A DNA stretch of 64,000 nucleotides. Source: Paracoccus aurantiacus (GTDB lineage: Bacteria; Pseudomonadota; Alphaproteobacteria; Rhodobacterales; Rhodobacteraceae). This document shows positions 41,971-51,453 of the stretch, piece after piece (positions within the stretch are counted from its first letter, which is position 1; the number at the start of each line of letters is the position of its first letter). The DNA is taken from the NCBI RefSeq assembly GCF_007993065.1, contig NZ_VOPL01000010.1, positions 1 through 64,000 of the forward strand. Direction: 5' to 3'. A program made the translations under genes and the position numbers. Below the pieces are notes generated by a model, which saw only the letters and a program-made list of their open reading frames with translations, was not told where the DNA came from and ran no database searches.

Positions 41971-43206
41971 ATGGTGAGCCCGCGCCCCATCGGATATTTC
42001 GTTCACCATCAGGGACGGGGCCATGCGGAACGCTGTGCGGCCATCGTCAATGCTCTGCCGCAGGACCGGCCCGTCACCATCTTCTGCGCCCGCGACGACA
42101 TCTTCCCGCCCCTCGGACCGGGGGTCGAGATCGTCACCATCTCGTCGCTGTTCGAACCGCCCGCGGGACCGCTGCCCCAGACCGACTGGATCGCCACGCC
42201 AGACACGATGCATTGCGCGCCGGTCGGCTGGCCCACGATCCGTCAGGCGATGGCAACCATGACGCGCTGGTTTCACGAGGCCGATCCCGCGCTGATGATC
42301 AGCGATGTCAGCGCCGAGGTTGCGCAACTGGCGCGGCTGTGCTCTGTGCCGCATGTGAAGATCCTGCAACATGGCGACCGCAGCGATCCCGGCCATATGG
42401 CCGCCTACCGCGGTGCCGCCGGTCTGCTGGCGCCGTTCCATGCCGATCTGGACAACCCGGACCGCCCCGACTGGATGCGCGCGCTGACCTTTCACGCGCC
42501 GGGCATCGGGGTGAATGCGGCGCTGCCCGCCCGCGATGCCGCACGCCGCGCGCTTGGTATCGGGCCGGGTCGCAAGCTGGCCGTGGTGGTGTCGGGCGGG
42601 GGCGGCGATGGCTGGGCCGATGCCGCCTTTGGCGTCGCTGCCCGCGCCTTCCCGGATATGGACTGGATCGTTATCGGCAAGATCCAGCGCGACTGGCACG
42701 CCACGCTGCCCGCCAATCTGCATCTGGCGGGTTGGGTCGATAACGCGGCGGACCATATCGCCGCCGCCGATCTGATCGTCTCTTCCGCAGGTAACACCAC
42801 CTGCCATCAGGTGCTGGCCGCCGCGCGCCCTTGGATCGTCGTGCCCGAGTGGCGCTATTTCGACGAACAGCAGGACAAGGCGCGGGCGCTTGGCCGTGCT
42901 GGGGCGGCGCTGCATCTGCCCTATCTGCCTGCCTCGGCCCATGCCTGGCAGGCCGCGCTGGCCGAGGCCCAACGAACGCACGACACCGCCATCCAGCGGC
43001 GATTGGCAGGAGAGGACGCCGCGCCAGCGACCGCCCGGTGGCTGGCGCGCCTGTGCGACCGCATCTGGGGCCAGACCCCATCGACCGACAGCAGGAAAGG
43101 AACATCTCATGTCCACGATCTCGGCCCTGACCATTGCCGCAGGGCGCGCCGACCATCTGGCGAACGTCATTCGCGGGTTTCACGCGCAAGCGACGCCGCC
43201 GGATGA
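41971..43206 (+). CDS. Glycosyltransferase, MurG/GT28-like
   Basis: 411 residues. IGYFVHHQGRGHAERCAAIVNAL resembles the N-terminal glycine-rich nucleotide-sugar fold, and the C-terminal half has VVSGGGGDGW, AGWVDNAADHIAAADLIVSSAGNTTCHQVLAAARPWIVVPE, a GT28/undecaprenyl-type donor site. It starts 1 bp after the SPS-like gene. The last 32 codons overlap the start of the next gene by 98 bp and read like out-of-frame DNA, so the natural stop may have been lost. The sugar is unknown. Confidence 0.75.
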   Translation: MVSPRPIGYFVHHQGRGHAERCAAIVNALPQDRPVTIFCARDDIFPPLGPGVEIVTISSLFEPPAGPLPQTDWIATPDTMHCAPVGWPTIRQAMATMTRWFHEADPALMISDVSAEVAQLARLCSVPHVKILQHGDRSDPGHMAAYRGAAGLLAPFHADLDNPDRPDWMRALTFHAPGIGVNAALPARDAARRALGIGPGRKLAVVVSGGGGDGWADAAFGVAARAFPDMDWIVIGKIQRDWHATLPANLHLAGWVDNAADHIAAADLIVSSAGNTTCHQVLAAARPWIVVPEWRYFDEQQDKARALGRAGAALHLPYLPASAHAWQAALAEAQRTHDTAIQRRLAGEDAAPATARWLARLCDRIWGQTPSTDSRKGTSHVHDLGPDHCRRARRPSGERHSRVSRASDAAG

Positions 43207-44092
43207 ACTGATCGTGGCGGTGATGCAGGCCGAGCCCTACGAGCACCTGCCCGAAACCGACTTCCCGCTGCGCCAGATCCCGATCGATGCCACAGATGGC
43301 GCGCTGCCGCTTTCGGCGGCTCGCAATGCGGCGGCACGGGCGGCCTTGGGCGATGTGCTGGTCTTCGTGGATGTCGATTGCATCCCCGCGCCCCGGTTGA
43401 TCGCGGATTACGCTGCCGCCGCGCAATCGGGGCGGGGCCTTCTGATGGGCGAGGTGCAGTATCTGCCCGACGGGGCCGAGGCGGCGGGGCTGGATTTCGC
43501 CCTTTTCGACAGGCTGGGCGTGCGGCATTCGGACCGGCAGGCCCCGCCCGAATCCGGGCTGCGCGAATGTCAGGATTACCGCTGCTTCTGGTCGCTGAAC
43601 TTCGCCATCCATCGCGACGACTGGAACGCCTCGGGCGGGTTCGACGAGGGTTATCTGGGCTATGGCGGCGAGGATACGGATTTCGGTCGCACCCTTGCCG
43701 AACGCGGGATCGGTATCTGGTGGCTGAAGGGCGCGCGGGTCTATCACCAATATCACCCTCATTGCATGCCGCCGATCCACCAGATCCCCTCGGTGATCCG
43801 GAATGCGGAATATTTCGCCTCGAAATGGGGGCATCGCACGATGGAGCATTGGCTCTACGCCTTCCGCCTGATGGGCCTGATCGAGAACGGCCCGGACGGG
43901 CTGATCGTGTTGCGAGAGCCTGACGAACGCGATTTCGCGCTGTGCCGGCAGGAACCCCACATGCCCTATGCCAACACCCGTCGGGTGATCGACCGGCTGC
44001 AGGCGATCGCCCCTGCGCAGCGGTCGGGCGAGGCCCGTCGCCTGCAGGTCGAGGCGGCGCAGGCGGAATTTCTTGTCGCGAAGGCGGTCTGA
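43109..44092 (+). CDS. Family 2 glycosyltransferase (galactosyltransferase-like C-terminus)
   Basis: 327 residues. Signature ALTIAAGRADHLANVIRGFH, then DALPLSAARNAAARAALGDVLVFVDVDCIPAP (the DxD site). NFAIHRDDWNASGGFDEGYLGYGGEDTDFGRTLAERG is the galactosyltransferase-type acceptor region. AGGAAAGGA lies 7 bp upstream of the ATG. It overlaps the preceding gene by 98 bp and ends on the TGATG start of the following one. It works with its neighbours in building a glycoside of unknown structure. Confidence 0.88.
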   Translation: MSTISALTIAAGRADHLANVIRGFHAQATPPDELIVAVMQAEPYEHLPETDFPLRQIPIDATDGALPLSAARNAAARAALGDVLVFVDVDCIPAPRLIADYAAAAQSGRGLLMGEVQYLPDGAEAAGLDFALFDRLGVRHSDRQAPPESGLRECQDYRCFWSLNFAIHRDDWNASGGFDEGYLGYGGEDTDFGRTLAERGIGIWWLKGARVYHQYHPHCMPPIHQIPSVIRNAEYFASKWGHRTMEHWLYAFRLMGLIENGPDGLIVLREPDERDFALCRQEPHMPYANTRRVIDRLQAIAPAQRSGEARRLQVEAAQAEFLVAKAV

Positions 44093-45222
44093 TGCGGATC
44101 GCCGTCGTCGCCCATATCCGCCACCCCATCGCGCCCCCGTTTATGGGCGGGATGGAGGCTCATGCCTGGCATCTGACGCGCGGGCTGATGGCGCGCGGAC
44201 ATGACGTGACGCTGTTCGCATCGGGTGACAGCGATCCGGGCTTGCCGGTCCATCCGATCATCGTGCGCCATTACGACGCGGATTACCCGTGGCACGATTG
44301 TCATGGCACGGATGCGCTGAATGCGGTCATCGACCGGGCCTTCGCGGGTTGTATCGAGGCCATCCGCGAGGGCGGCTTCGATCTGGTCCACAACAACAGC
44401 CTGCACCGCTATCCCCCGCGATATGCACGGGTGGCGCGGCAGGCCACGGTCACCTCGCTGCACGTTCCGCCCTTCGGCGCGCTGCAACGCGCGGTCCATG
44501 CCTCGGTCGCCCCGTGGAACCTGTTCACCGTCTGCTCATCCTCGCAGGCGGCGCTGTGGTGGCCCGAGGGCGCGCCGCCGCAGGCTGCGGTGGTCGGCAA
44601 CGGCATCGACATGGCCGACTGGCCCTTTCGTGCAGAGGGCGATGGCAGCGCGGTCTGGGCGGGGCGGATCACACCCAACAAGGCCCCGCATCTGGCCGCC
44701 GAGGCGGCGCGCATCGCGGGCGTTCCGCTGACGCTGTTCGGGACCATCGAACATCGCGATTATTTCGAAACCCGGCTGCGCCCGCTGCTGGGAGAGAGCA
44801 TCCGCTATGGCGGTCATCTGTCGGGGCACGATCTGGCAGACAGGATCGGCGCGGCCTCGGCCATGCTGTTCACGCCGCAATGGCAGGAACCTTTCGGGCT
44901 GGTGGCGATCGAGGCGATGTCCTGCGGCCTGCCGGTCGCCAGCACCCGTATCGGCGCGACCGAAGAGGTGATCGGCGATTGCGGCGCATTCGCCGCCCCC
45001 GAGGATGCCAAGGGGCTGGCACGGGCGCTGCTGACTGCAATGGCGATCTCGCGCCACCGCCCGCATAACCGCGTCCGCCGCCTGTTCAGCCGGGACAGAA
45101 TGCTGGATGGTTACGAGAGCCTCTATACCCGCGCGACCCGGGCCCGCAAAAGCCCCGCGCCCGACATTACCTTCGAGCCGGTCGAATTGCCGCCCGCCGT
45201 GTCCGCCATGGTCACGATCTGA
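44092..45222 (+). CDS. Family 4 glycosyltransferase
   Basis: 376 residues. MRIAVVAHIRHPIAPPFMGG begins the GT4 fold; VVGNGIDMADWPF, WAGRITPNKAPHLAAEAA and FTPQWQEPFGLVAIEAMSCGLPVASTRIGA form the nucleotide-sugar-binding half, with the E-x7-E motif. Translationally coupled (TGATG) to the GT2 gene. Last gene of the operon; downstream is Tn3 debris. Confidence 0.9.
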   Translation: MRIAVVAHIRHPIAPPFMGGMEAHAWHLTRGLMARGHDVTLFASGDSDPGLPVHPIIVRHYDADYPWHDCHGTDALNAVIDRAFAGCIEAIREGGFDLVHNNSLHRYPPRYARVARQATVTSLHVPPFGALQRAVHASVAPWNLFTVCSSSQAALWWPEGAPPQAAVVGNGIDMADWPFRAEGDGSAVWAGRITPNKAPHLAAEAARIAGVPLTLFGTIEHRDYFETRLRPLLGESIRYGGHLSGHDLADRIGAASAMLFTPQWQEPFGLVAIEAMSCGLPVASTRIGATEEVIGDCGAFAAPEDAKGLARALLTAMAISRHRPHNRVRRLFSRDRMLDGYESLYTRATRARKSPAPDITFEPVELPPAVSAMVTI

Positions 45223-45290
45223 CCCCGCCGCGATCGCGGGCGAGGCCCGAGGGTTCGGGGTACTCCGCCCCCCAGATCGCAGGTAGGTCA

Positions 45291-45471
45291 CGCGGCTGCG
45301 TCCGATCTCGAGCTGACGCAGCCAGACGAACCGCGTGACCGAGCCGCCCGCATCTTCGGCCAGAAGTCCATCGAGCCACCTTCGCATGTCATCGTCCAGC
45401 CGACCGACGATCCAGGCATCGACACGCCGTTCTGCCGCTACGAGCGCATTCGCGCAAAGGCGCTCTGCCAT
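45291..45471 (-). pseudogene. Tn3-family transposase, internal fragment
   Basis: The minus strand reads AERLCANALVAAERRVDAWI, DDDMRRWLDGLLAEDAGGSVTRFVWLRQLEIGRS, typical of the N-terminal/central domain of Tn3 transposases. About 60 codons remain. Together with the Tn3 tail at 131-544 it shows that Tn3-type elements passed through this replicon. Confidence 0.75.
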
Positions 45472-45522
45472 GCAAACACCAAACCATCGAGTATCATCAC
45501 GACCTTGGCCGTGTTTTCAGCG

Positions 45523-46638
45523 CTAGCGAGAACTGATCTCACTACGTGCAACATCAATTTCGACCACTTGCGTAAAGAATCGCAGCATCTCGCCCGTGGC
45601 GTCGGGCCCGAGCGGATCGGTATAGGAGCCTGCGGGATCGCCGCCGAACCACGCATGGCCGGCCTGCTCGACGCGCCAAAGTTCCGAGCCATCGCTAGCG
45701 ATTAGGCGCGACCAGGTGCGGCCATTGCCCTCGTGCCGGGTCTCGATGCCTGCTCCGCTGACCAGCCGGTCGCCATTTACAGGGGCGACGGTCGTATCCG
45801 CCAAGCCGTGGAAGACGATCATCGGCCTCCGCTGCGACCGCGGTCCGTCTCGGCCCTCGCCGCGCATGGCCGCGAAGGCCGAGACGATATCGTTGGCCGC
45901 GCCAGCGGGAAGGCCGGAATGCACGCCCGCCGCGGCAAAGAGATCCGGATAGGCTTCGGCCAAGATCGCGGCCATCGCGCCGCCAGCGGATAGGCCGGCG
46001 ACAAAGGCCCGATCGCTCGGCAGATCGAACTCGGCCAGCAAGGCGCGCGCAATTCCGGCGAGAATCCCCGGCTCGCCCCGGTCCCGCGCCTGATCCTCCG
46101 GGCGGAACCAGTTCCAGCAGGACTGGATGTTGTGGGCGCGCGACTGCTCGGGATAGGCGACGATGAGGCCGGCCTTCTCGGCCGCCTCGTTCATTCGCGT
46201 GCCGCGCGCGAAATCGTCGGGCGTCTGCGTGCAGCCATGCAGCATCAGCACGACACCACGAAACCCTTCGGGGCGGCTGGTCGGGATATAGAGCGTATAG
46301 CCGCGCGATCCGGCGGAGCCGGAGTGGATGCGGGTTTCATAGCGGGCGCCCTCCGGCACCTCGATCTTTCCGCCAGTTGGCAGGCGCGGCAGGGCCAAGC
46401 CCTGCATCAAACCGCCACCGGCGCAGGGCCGGCATCCATCGCGCATCAGGCTGCCGAACGGGTTTTCGAACGGGGCCGGCGGTTTCAGCCTTTCGAGGCC
46501 GCCCGGAAGCGCCAGCCGGCTGTCCGCCAGCCCTTTGTCCACAAGGGCTTCCTGGATCAGCGCGGTCGCAGCCGCGGGATCGCTGGCGCGCGTCTTCTCA
46601 AGCGCCCGGCGCATGGCCGTCTCGAAATCAGTGTTCAT
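45523..46638 (-). CDS. PHB-depolymerase-type esterase (LpqC family)
   Basis: 371 residues. The alpha/beta-hydrolase core has YTLYIPTSRPEGFRGVVLMLHGCTQTPDDFARGT, the nucleophile elbow AGLSAGGAMAAILAE, MIVFHGLADTTVAPVNGD and the His region EQAGHAWFGGDPAGSYTDP. Such proteins cleave polyhydroxybutyrate oligomers, feruloyl or other esters. No signal peptide is seen with ATG 46638, so an intracellular role is likely. Co-directional with a ribbon-helix-helix gene 31 bp upstream. Confidence 0.85.
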   Translation of the reverse strand: MNTDFETAMRRALEKTRASDPAAATALIQEALVDKGLADSRLALPGGLERLKPPAPFENPFGSLMRDGCRPCAGGGLMQGLALPRLPTGGKIEVPEGARYETRIHSGSAGSRGYTLYIPTSRPEGFRGVVLMLHGCTQTPDDFARGTRMNEAAEKAGLIVAYPEQSRAHNIQSCWNWFRPEDQARDRGEPGILAGIARALLAEFDLPSDRAFVAGLSAGGAMAAILAEAYPDLFAAAGVHSGLPAGAANDIVSAFAAMRGEGRDGPRSQRRPMIVFHGLADTTVAPVNGDRLVSGAGIETRHEGNGRTWSRLIASDGSELWRVEQAGHAWFGGDPAGSYTDPLGPDATGEMLRFFTQVVEIDVARSEISSR

Positions 46639-46669
46639 CGGCTTCTTCCTTGTGGCGAGGCGCAGAGCC

Positions 46670-47086
46670 TCAGGTGATGCGGTCCTTGAGGGCGGCCTTG
46701 ACGGGTTTCGATGCCTGAAGCGAGCCGAGCACATTCAGCGAGCCGATCGTCGACAGGGCCAGCGCCGGCGATACATCCGCCGCGATCCGCGCCAGTCCGA
46801 CGACCTTGAGGTGCAGTTTTTCCCCGGCCGTCGCGATGGCCTCCAGATCGGCTCGGGTGATGTCGAACATTCCCAGTTCAAGCTGGTGCCGGTCGATCGA
46901 TTGCGCGACCGAACGGCCCTCGCTGGTCAACTGGTTGCGGATCGCCGTGCGGATGAAATCCGTCCGGTTGGCATAGAAGCCCTCGCGCACGAGCAGGTCC
47001 ATGCGGCCGAGATCGACATGGCCAAGATTAATGGTGATCTTTACAGGTTCGGCCTGTCTTTCCGGAAGGCGAGTGATGCTCTCCAT
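46670..47086 (-). CDS. CopG-like ribbon-helix-helix regulator
   Basis: 138 residues. PVKITINLGHVDLGRMDLLV, REGFYANRTDFIRTAIRNQL is a CopG/ParD-type DNA-binding domain. The rest (MFDITRADLEAIATAGEKLH onward) is a helical tail. GGAG lies 8 bp before ATG 47086; starts at 47098 or 47170 are possible. It is likely the regulator of the downstream esterase gene (31-bp gap). Confidence 0.72.
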   Translation of the reverse strand: MESITRLPERQAEPVKITINLGHVDLGRMDLLVREGFYANRTDFIRTAIRNQLTSEGRSVAQSIDRHQLELGMFDITRADLEAIATAGEKLHLKVVGLARIAADVSPALALSTIGSLNVLGSLQASKPVKAALKDRIT

Positions 47087-47271
47087 GATAATCTCCATCT
47101 GTATGGATGGTATATGGAATGCTCGCGGCGTTCCTGCAAGAGTGCTTGGACCGGGACTTGCAAAAATCAACCCGTCTGCCCTAGTAGCTGTGGCGTCTTT
47201 CCGGTGATTGCGCGGAACGTTTCGTTTCGCGGTGCATTGGCAGATGCCAATCGCCCCATTCGGAGAGAGAG

Positions 47272-48501
47272 ATGCCAGATCGCGACGCCGAGACCCGCAA
47301 GGATGACCTCAGGACAGGCACCCCGTTCTGGGTCAAGACTCCGCATTCGACCGTGACGGCCGAGCGCGAGGCGGAGGCCGGTCATGTGGATGTCATCGTC
47401 GTCGGCGCAGGGATCAGCGGCGCCCTGATGGCCGAGTCGCTGAGCAGGGCGGGGCGTTCGGTGCTGATTCTCGACCGCCGCTCGCCGGTGCGCGGCTCGA
47501 CGCCGGCCTCGACGGCGATGATCCAGCACGAGATCGACGTGCCGCTGACACAGTTGCAAAAGCAGATCGGCCCAAAGAAAGCCAATGCGGCCTGGCTCCG
47601 CTCGGTCAAGGCGACGAATGATCTGGTGGAGCTGGTCAAGGAGCTACGGATCGACTGCTCGATGGAGCGCAAGCCGGCGCTGTATCTGGCGGGCAACCAA
47701 TTGGGCAAGCGCGCCCTGCAGGCCGAGGCCGAGGCGCGGGCCAAGATCGGCATTGCCGCCGAATATCTCAGCCGTGCTGATCTGATGGAGCGGTTCGGCA
47801 TCGATCGCCAGGCGGCGATCCTGTCGCCGGATTCGGCCTCGGCCAATCCGGCGCAATTGACGGCGGGGCTGTTGGCCTGTGCGATGGGCCGCGGGGCGCG
47901 GGTGATCTCGCCGGTCGAGATCACCGATCTGGCCGAACTGCCCGGGGGGATCGCGCTGGCGACGCGGCAGGGCGAGGTGCTGACCGCGGATCACGCGGTC
48001 TTCTGCACCGGCTATGAACATCTGCCGCAGATGCGAAGCCCGTCCCACCGCGTCACCTCGACTTGGGCGCTGGCGTCGCGGCCGATTAAGACCCTTCCGG
48101 ACTGGATGCGGGCCACCATCGTCTGGGAGGCTGCCGAGCCTTATCTCTACTTCAGGACCGATGCGTCGGGCCGGATCATCGCGGGCGGAGAGGACGAGGA
48201 TGCGGCAAGCACCAACTCGGACCCCGCGAAGCTGGCGCGGAAGGCAAAGGTCATCGCCGAGAAACTGCGCGACGTGACGGGGGTGGACATCGGCAAGCCG
48301 GCCTACACCTGGTCGGCCCCGTTCAGCGTGACAAAGGACGGGCTGCCAATCATTGACACGGTGCCCGGATACAGCCGCATCCACACGATCATGGGCTTTG
48401 GTGGCAATGGCATCACCTTCTCGGTGATCGGCGCCCAGATCATCGCTGCGAAGATCGCAGGGCGCACCGACCCGGACGAGGCGGTTTTCGCTTTCAGATA
48501 A
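47272..48501 (+). CDS. FAD-dependent oxidoreductase (DAO family)
   Basis: 409 residues. VDVIVVGAGISGALMAESLSRAG is the FAD-binding Rossmann motif (near residue 40), VLILDRRSPVRGSTPASTAM follows, and the C-terminal FSVTKDGLPIIDTVPGYSRI, GFGGNGITFSVIGAQII closes the DAO fold. The substrate, probably an amino acid or amine, is unknown. It precedes the large catalase gene by 100 bp, a sensible neighbour for an H2O2-producing enzyme (inference). A weak hairpin follows the stop. Confidence 0.85.
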   Translation: MPDRDAETRKDDLRTGTPFWVKTPHSTVTAEREAEAGHVDVIVVGAGISGALMAESLSRAGRSVLILDRRSPVRGSTPASTAMIQHEIDVPLTQLQKQIGPKKANAAWLRSVKATNDLVELVKELRIDCSMERKPALYLAGNQLGKRALQAEAEARAKIGIAAEYLSRADLMERFGIDRQAAILSPDSASANPAQLTAGLLACAMGRGARVISPVEITDLAELPGGIALATRQGEVLTADHAVFCTGYEHLPQMRSPSHRVTSTWALASRPIKTLPDWMRATIVWEAAEPYLYFRTDASGRIIAGGEDEDAASTNSDPAKLARKAKVIAEKLRDVTGVDIGKPAYTWSAPFSVTKDGLPIIDTVPGYSRIHTIMGFGGNGITFSVIGAQIIAAKIAGRTDPDEAVFAFR

Positions 48502-48513
48502 GTTAATCGGTGG

Positions 48514-48540
48514 AACCGCTTGTGACCTCAGCGGTTTTGC
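48514..48540 (+). terminator. Weak hairpin after the FAD oxidoreductase
   Basis: AACCGCT (48514-48520) pairs with AGCGGTT (48530-48536), followed by a short T-run (TTTTGCTC). It could partly terminate transcription before the catalase gene. The stem is short and the T-run poor. Confidence 0.4.
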
Positions 48541-48601
48541 TCACGCGACGTGCCTAGCGCGCGGCGCCCAAGCTTTAGTCCACCTCTGAAAGGCAGGATC
48601 G

Positions 48602-50662
48602 ATGGCCGACGACAAAGATTTCACAACCGAAACGGGCAATGCGGGCGAGATGCAGCAGATCGCTGCTGGCGATACGCCTGCCATGACCACGAATTTCGGT
48701 GTTCCCATTTCGGACAACGAGAACAGCCTGAAGGCCGGATCGCGCGGGCCAACCCTGCTGGAAGATTTCGTGCTGCGCGAGAAGATCTTCCACTTCGACC
48801 ACGAGCGGATTCCCGAGCGGATTGTGCACGCGCGCGGCTCGGCCGCGCATGGCTATTTCGAATGCACCGATCCGATTCCCGAACTCAGCCGGGCCAGCCT
48901 GTTCGCGAAGAAGGGCAAGAAGACGGCGGTCTTCACCCGGTTCTCGACGGTGGCGGGCGGCGCCGGCTCGGTCGACACGCCGCGCGACGTGCGCGGCTTT
49001 GCAGTGAAGTTCTATACCGACGAGGGCAACTGGGATCTGGTCGGCAACAATATCCCGGTCTTCTTCATACAGGACGCGATCAAGTTTCCCGACCTGATCC
49101 ATTCGGTGAAGATGGAGGCCGACCGCGCCTATCCGCAGGCGGCCTCGGCCCATGACACGTTCTGGGATTTCATCTCGCTGATGCCCGAGACTTTTCACAC
49201 GCTGATGTGGGCGATGTCGGATCGCGGCATCCCGCGCAGTCTGCGGATGATCGAGGGCTTCGGCGTCCACACCTTCAAGCTGGTGAACGAGGCGGGCGAG
49301 GAGAGCTTCTGCAAGTTCCATTGGCGGCCCAAGCTGGGCACGCAGTCTGTGATCTGGGACGAATCGGCCAAGACACAGGGGGCAGATAACGACTTCCACC
49401 GTCGCGACCTGTGGGAAGCGATCGACCGTGGCGACTACCCGGAATGGGAGTTCGCGGTGCAGGTCTTTGATCGGGAGCTGGCCGACTCGCTGCCTTATGA
49501 CGTGCTGGATGCCACCAAGCTGATCCCCGAGGAGGTCGTGCCGCTGCGCGTGATCGGCCGCATGGTGCTGGACCGCAATCCCGACAATTTCTTTGCCGAG
49601 ACCGAACAGGCGGCTTTCCTTCCCTCGAATGTGGTGCCGGGAATCGACTTCACCGATGATCCACTTCTTCAGGGCCGGCTGTTTTCCTATCTCGACACGC
49701 AGAAATCGCGGCTGGGGACGACGAATTTCCACCAGATCCCGATCAACGCGCCGAAATGCCCCTTCGCCAACATGCAGCGCGACGGGCTGATGCAGACCCA
49801 TGTGCCGAAAGGCCGCGCGAATTACGAACCGAACAGCCTGAACGAGGCGGGCGAGGATCCCGGTCCGCGCCCTGTCAGCACCGGGTTCCGCACCGCCGAA
49901 CAGCCGGTCGAGGGCGAGAAGCTGAGGATCCGCGCGGAAAGCTTCGGTGATTTCTACAGCCAGCCGCGGATGTACTGGAACTCGCTGACCGAGAACGAAC
50001 AGGCGCATGTTGCCTCGGCCATCGTGTTCGAGCTGTCCAAGGTCTCTCTGGACCATATCCGCGAACGGATGCTGAGCCATCTTCAGGTGGTCCATCCCGA
50101 TCTCGGCAAGCGTGTCGCCAAGGGTTTGGGTATGGATCTGCCGAAGCCAGTCAAGCCGTTCAAGGAACCGGTCGATCTTGACCCGTCCGACGCGCTGTCG
50201 ATCCAGAAGAACTGGAACAGGTCGCTGGAAGGCCGTCAGGTCGCGATACTTTTCGACGAGGGATCGAGCAAGTCCGACGTCGAGGCGCTGAAAAAGGCGG
50301 TCGAATCCGCCAAGGGCACCGTCTTCACCGTTGCGCCCAAGGTCGGCGGCCTGCCGCTGGATGGCGGCACGATGAAGGCAGACGGTCAACTGGCCGGCTC
50401 GCCCTCGGTGCTGTTTGACGCGGTGGCACTGGTGCTGACGACCGAGGCGGCGGCCAAGCTGGCCAAGGATAGTGCGGCTGTGGCGTTCGTGTCTGATGCC
50501 TTCGCGCATCTCAAGGCCATCGGCGCGACCGAAGGGGCCAAGGCGCTGATGGACCGCGCCGGTGTCGAGCCGGATGAGGGCGTCACCGACCTGGCCGGTC
50601 TGCCTGAGGCGGCCAAGCTGCGCTACTGGGATCGCGAGCCGAAGGTCCGTGATCTGGCCTGA
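48602..50662 (+). CDS. katE: Large-subunit catalase (HPII/KatE type)
   Basis: 686 residues, the size of clade 2 catalases. Catalytic His in [21 protein letters not shown], then [44 protein letters not shown], and the haem-ligand Tyr region [15 protein letters not shown]. The last 150 residues ([43 protein letters not shown]) form the flavodoxin/DJ-1-like C-terminal domain of HPII enzymes. It dismutates H2O2 in the cytoplasm. The next gene is a YciF-like protein, often a stress-regulon partner. Confidence 0.96.
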   Translation: MADDKDFTTETGNAGEMQQIAAGDTPAMTTNFGVPISDNENSLKAGSRGPTLLEDFVLREKIFHFDHERIPERIVHARGSAAHGYFECTDPIPELSRASLFAKKGKKTAVFTRFSTVAGGAGSVDTPRDVRGFAVKFYTDEGNWDLVGNNIPVFFIQDAIKFPDLIHSVKMEADRAYPQAASAHDTFWDFISLMPETFHTLMWAMSDRGIPRSLRMIEGFGVHTFKLVNEAGEESFCKFHWRPKLGTQSVIWDESAKTQGADNDFHRRDLWEAIDRGDYPEWEFAVQVFDRELADSLPYDVLDATKLIPEEVVPLRVIGRMVLDRNPDNFFAETEQAAFLPSNVVPGIDFTDDPLLQGRLFSYLDTQKSRLGTTNFHQIPINAPKCPFANMQRDGLMQTHVPKGRANYEPNSLNEAGEDPGPRPVSTGFRTAEQPVEGEKLRIRAESFGDFYSQPRMYWNSLTENEQAHVASAIVFELSKVSLDHIRERMLSHLQVVHPDLGKRVAKGLGMDLPKPVKPFKEPVDLDPSDALSIQKNWNRSLEGRQVAILFDEGSSKSDVEALKKAVESAKGTVFTVAPKVGGLPLDGGTMKADGQLAGSPSVLFDAVALVLTTEAAAKLAKDSAAVAFVSDAFAHLKAIGATEGAKALMDRAGVEPDEGVTDLAGLPEAAKLRYWDREPKVRDLA

Positions 50663-50752
50663 TCGCGGAGGTGCCGTGACAGTCCGGAAGGCGCCTGGAT
50701 AACGTTCCAGGCGCCGGTTCAACAACGTCTACACAACCAGGGAGAATATCTG

Positions 50753-51244
50753 ATGAAGACGCTGAACGACGCATTCGAACATACGCTGGAGGATATCTAT
50801 TGGGCCGAGAACGCGCTGTCCAAGGCGCTGCCCAAGGTTTCCAAGGCGGTCAGCAGCGCCGACCTGAAAAAGGCGATGGACGATCATCTCAAGGAGACGA
50901 AGGGGCACATCAAGACGCTCGAAGCCGTTTTCAAGTCGATCGGCAAGGAAGCCAAGGGCGAGAAATGTGATGCCATGGATGGCCTTCTGAAAGAGGCTGA
51001 CGGCCTGATCGAGGAAGCCAGCGGACACGCGCTGGATGTCGCGCTGATCGGTGCCGCGCAGGCGGTTGAGCATTACGAGATCGCCCGCTATGGCACGCTG
51101 CGCGAATGGGCCAAGGTTCTGGGGAATGAGGAAGCGCATTCGCTTTTGACCTCCATCCTCGACGAGGAGAAGGCCGCTAACAACAAGCTCACCGCGCTCG
51201 CGGTGACGGTCATCAACGCCTCCGGCAAGGCTTCGAAGAAGTAA
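50753..51244 (+). CDS. YciE/YciF-like ferritin-fold protein (DUF892)
   Basis: 163 residues, all helical: LNDAFEHTLEDIYWAENALSK, AMDDHLKETKGHIKTLEAVF, ALIGAAQAVEHYEIARYGTL, NEEAHSLLTSILDEEKAANN. Conserved E/H residues across four helices suit a di-iron ferritin-like site. DUF892 proteins are general-stress proteins of unknown activity. A perfect terminator follows, so this ends the katE transcription unit. Confidence 0.9.
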   Translation: MKTLNDAFEHTLEDIYWAENALSKALPKVSKAVSSADLKKAMDDHLKETKGHIKTLEAVFKSIGKEAKGEKCDAMDGLLKEADGLIEEASGHALDVALIGAAQAVEHYEIARYGTLREWAKVLGNEEAHSLLTSILDEEKAANNKLTALAVTVINASGKASKK

Positions 51245-51267
51245 CCGGTTGCCGGAAGCCACTTTCA

Positions 51268-51298
51268 GAAGCCCGCCCCTGCAGGCGGGCTTCTTTTC
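51268..51298 (+). terminator. Rho-independent terminator after yciF-like gene
   Basis: GAAGCCCGCC (51268-51277) and GGCGGGCTTC (51284-51293) form a perfect 10-bp stem with loop CCTGCA, followed by TTTTC. It lies 24 bp after the stop codon. Confidence 0.92.
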
Positions 51299-51379
51299 AT
51301 GTCGGGTGACCGAACTCGCCATATCGCCGCCGCCCTGACCAACACGATGAGAATGGTGATTGCGGGCCATCGATCTGCA

Positions 51380-51451
51380 TGCCGAAGAGCGGCATAAGGG
51401 GGTCATTTTTGGACGCCGATCACCCCGCTACGGGGTCAATTTTGCATGCCG
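51380..51451. mobile_element. IS21-type element end (remnant)
   Basis: Two similar direct units, GGGGGTCATTTTTGGACGCC and GGGGTCAATTTTGCATGCCG, lie within 55 bp beside a truncated ParB-like gene. Multiple terminal repeats of this form are typical of IS21-family ends. No transposase is adjacent; the degraded IstA is 21 kb away. Confidence 0.6.
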
Positions 51452-51453
51452 GT

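Noticed and set aside
44536-45471. 311-codon minus-strand frame
   Set aside because: Only the first 60 codons match Tn3 transposase; the rest is the shadow of the GT4 gene.
48575-50725. 716-codon minus-strand open frame opposite katE
   Set aside because: Mirror frame of a high-GC catalase gene; no family motif.
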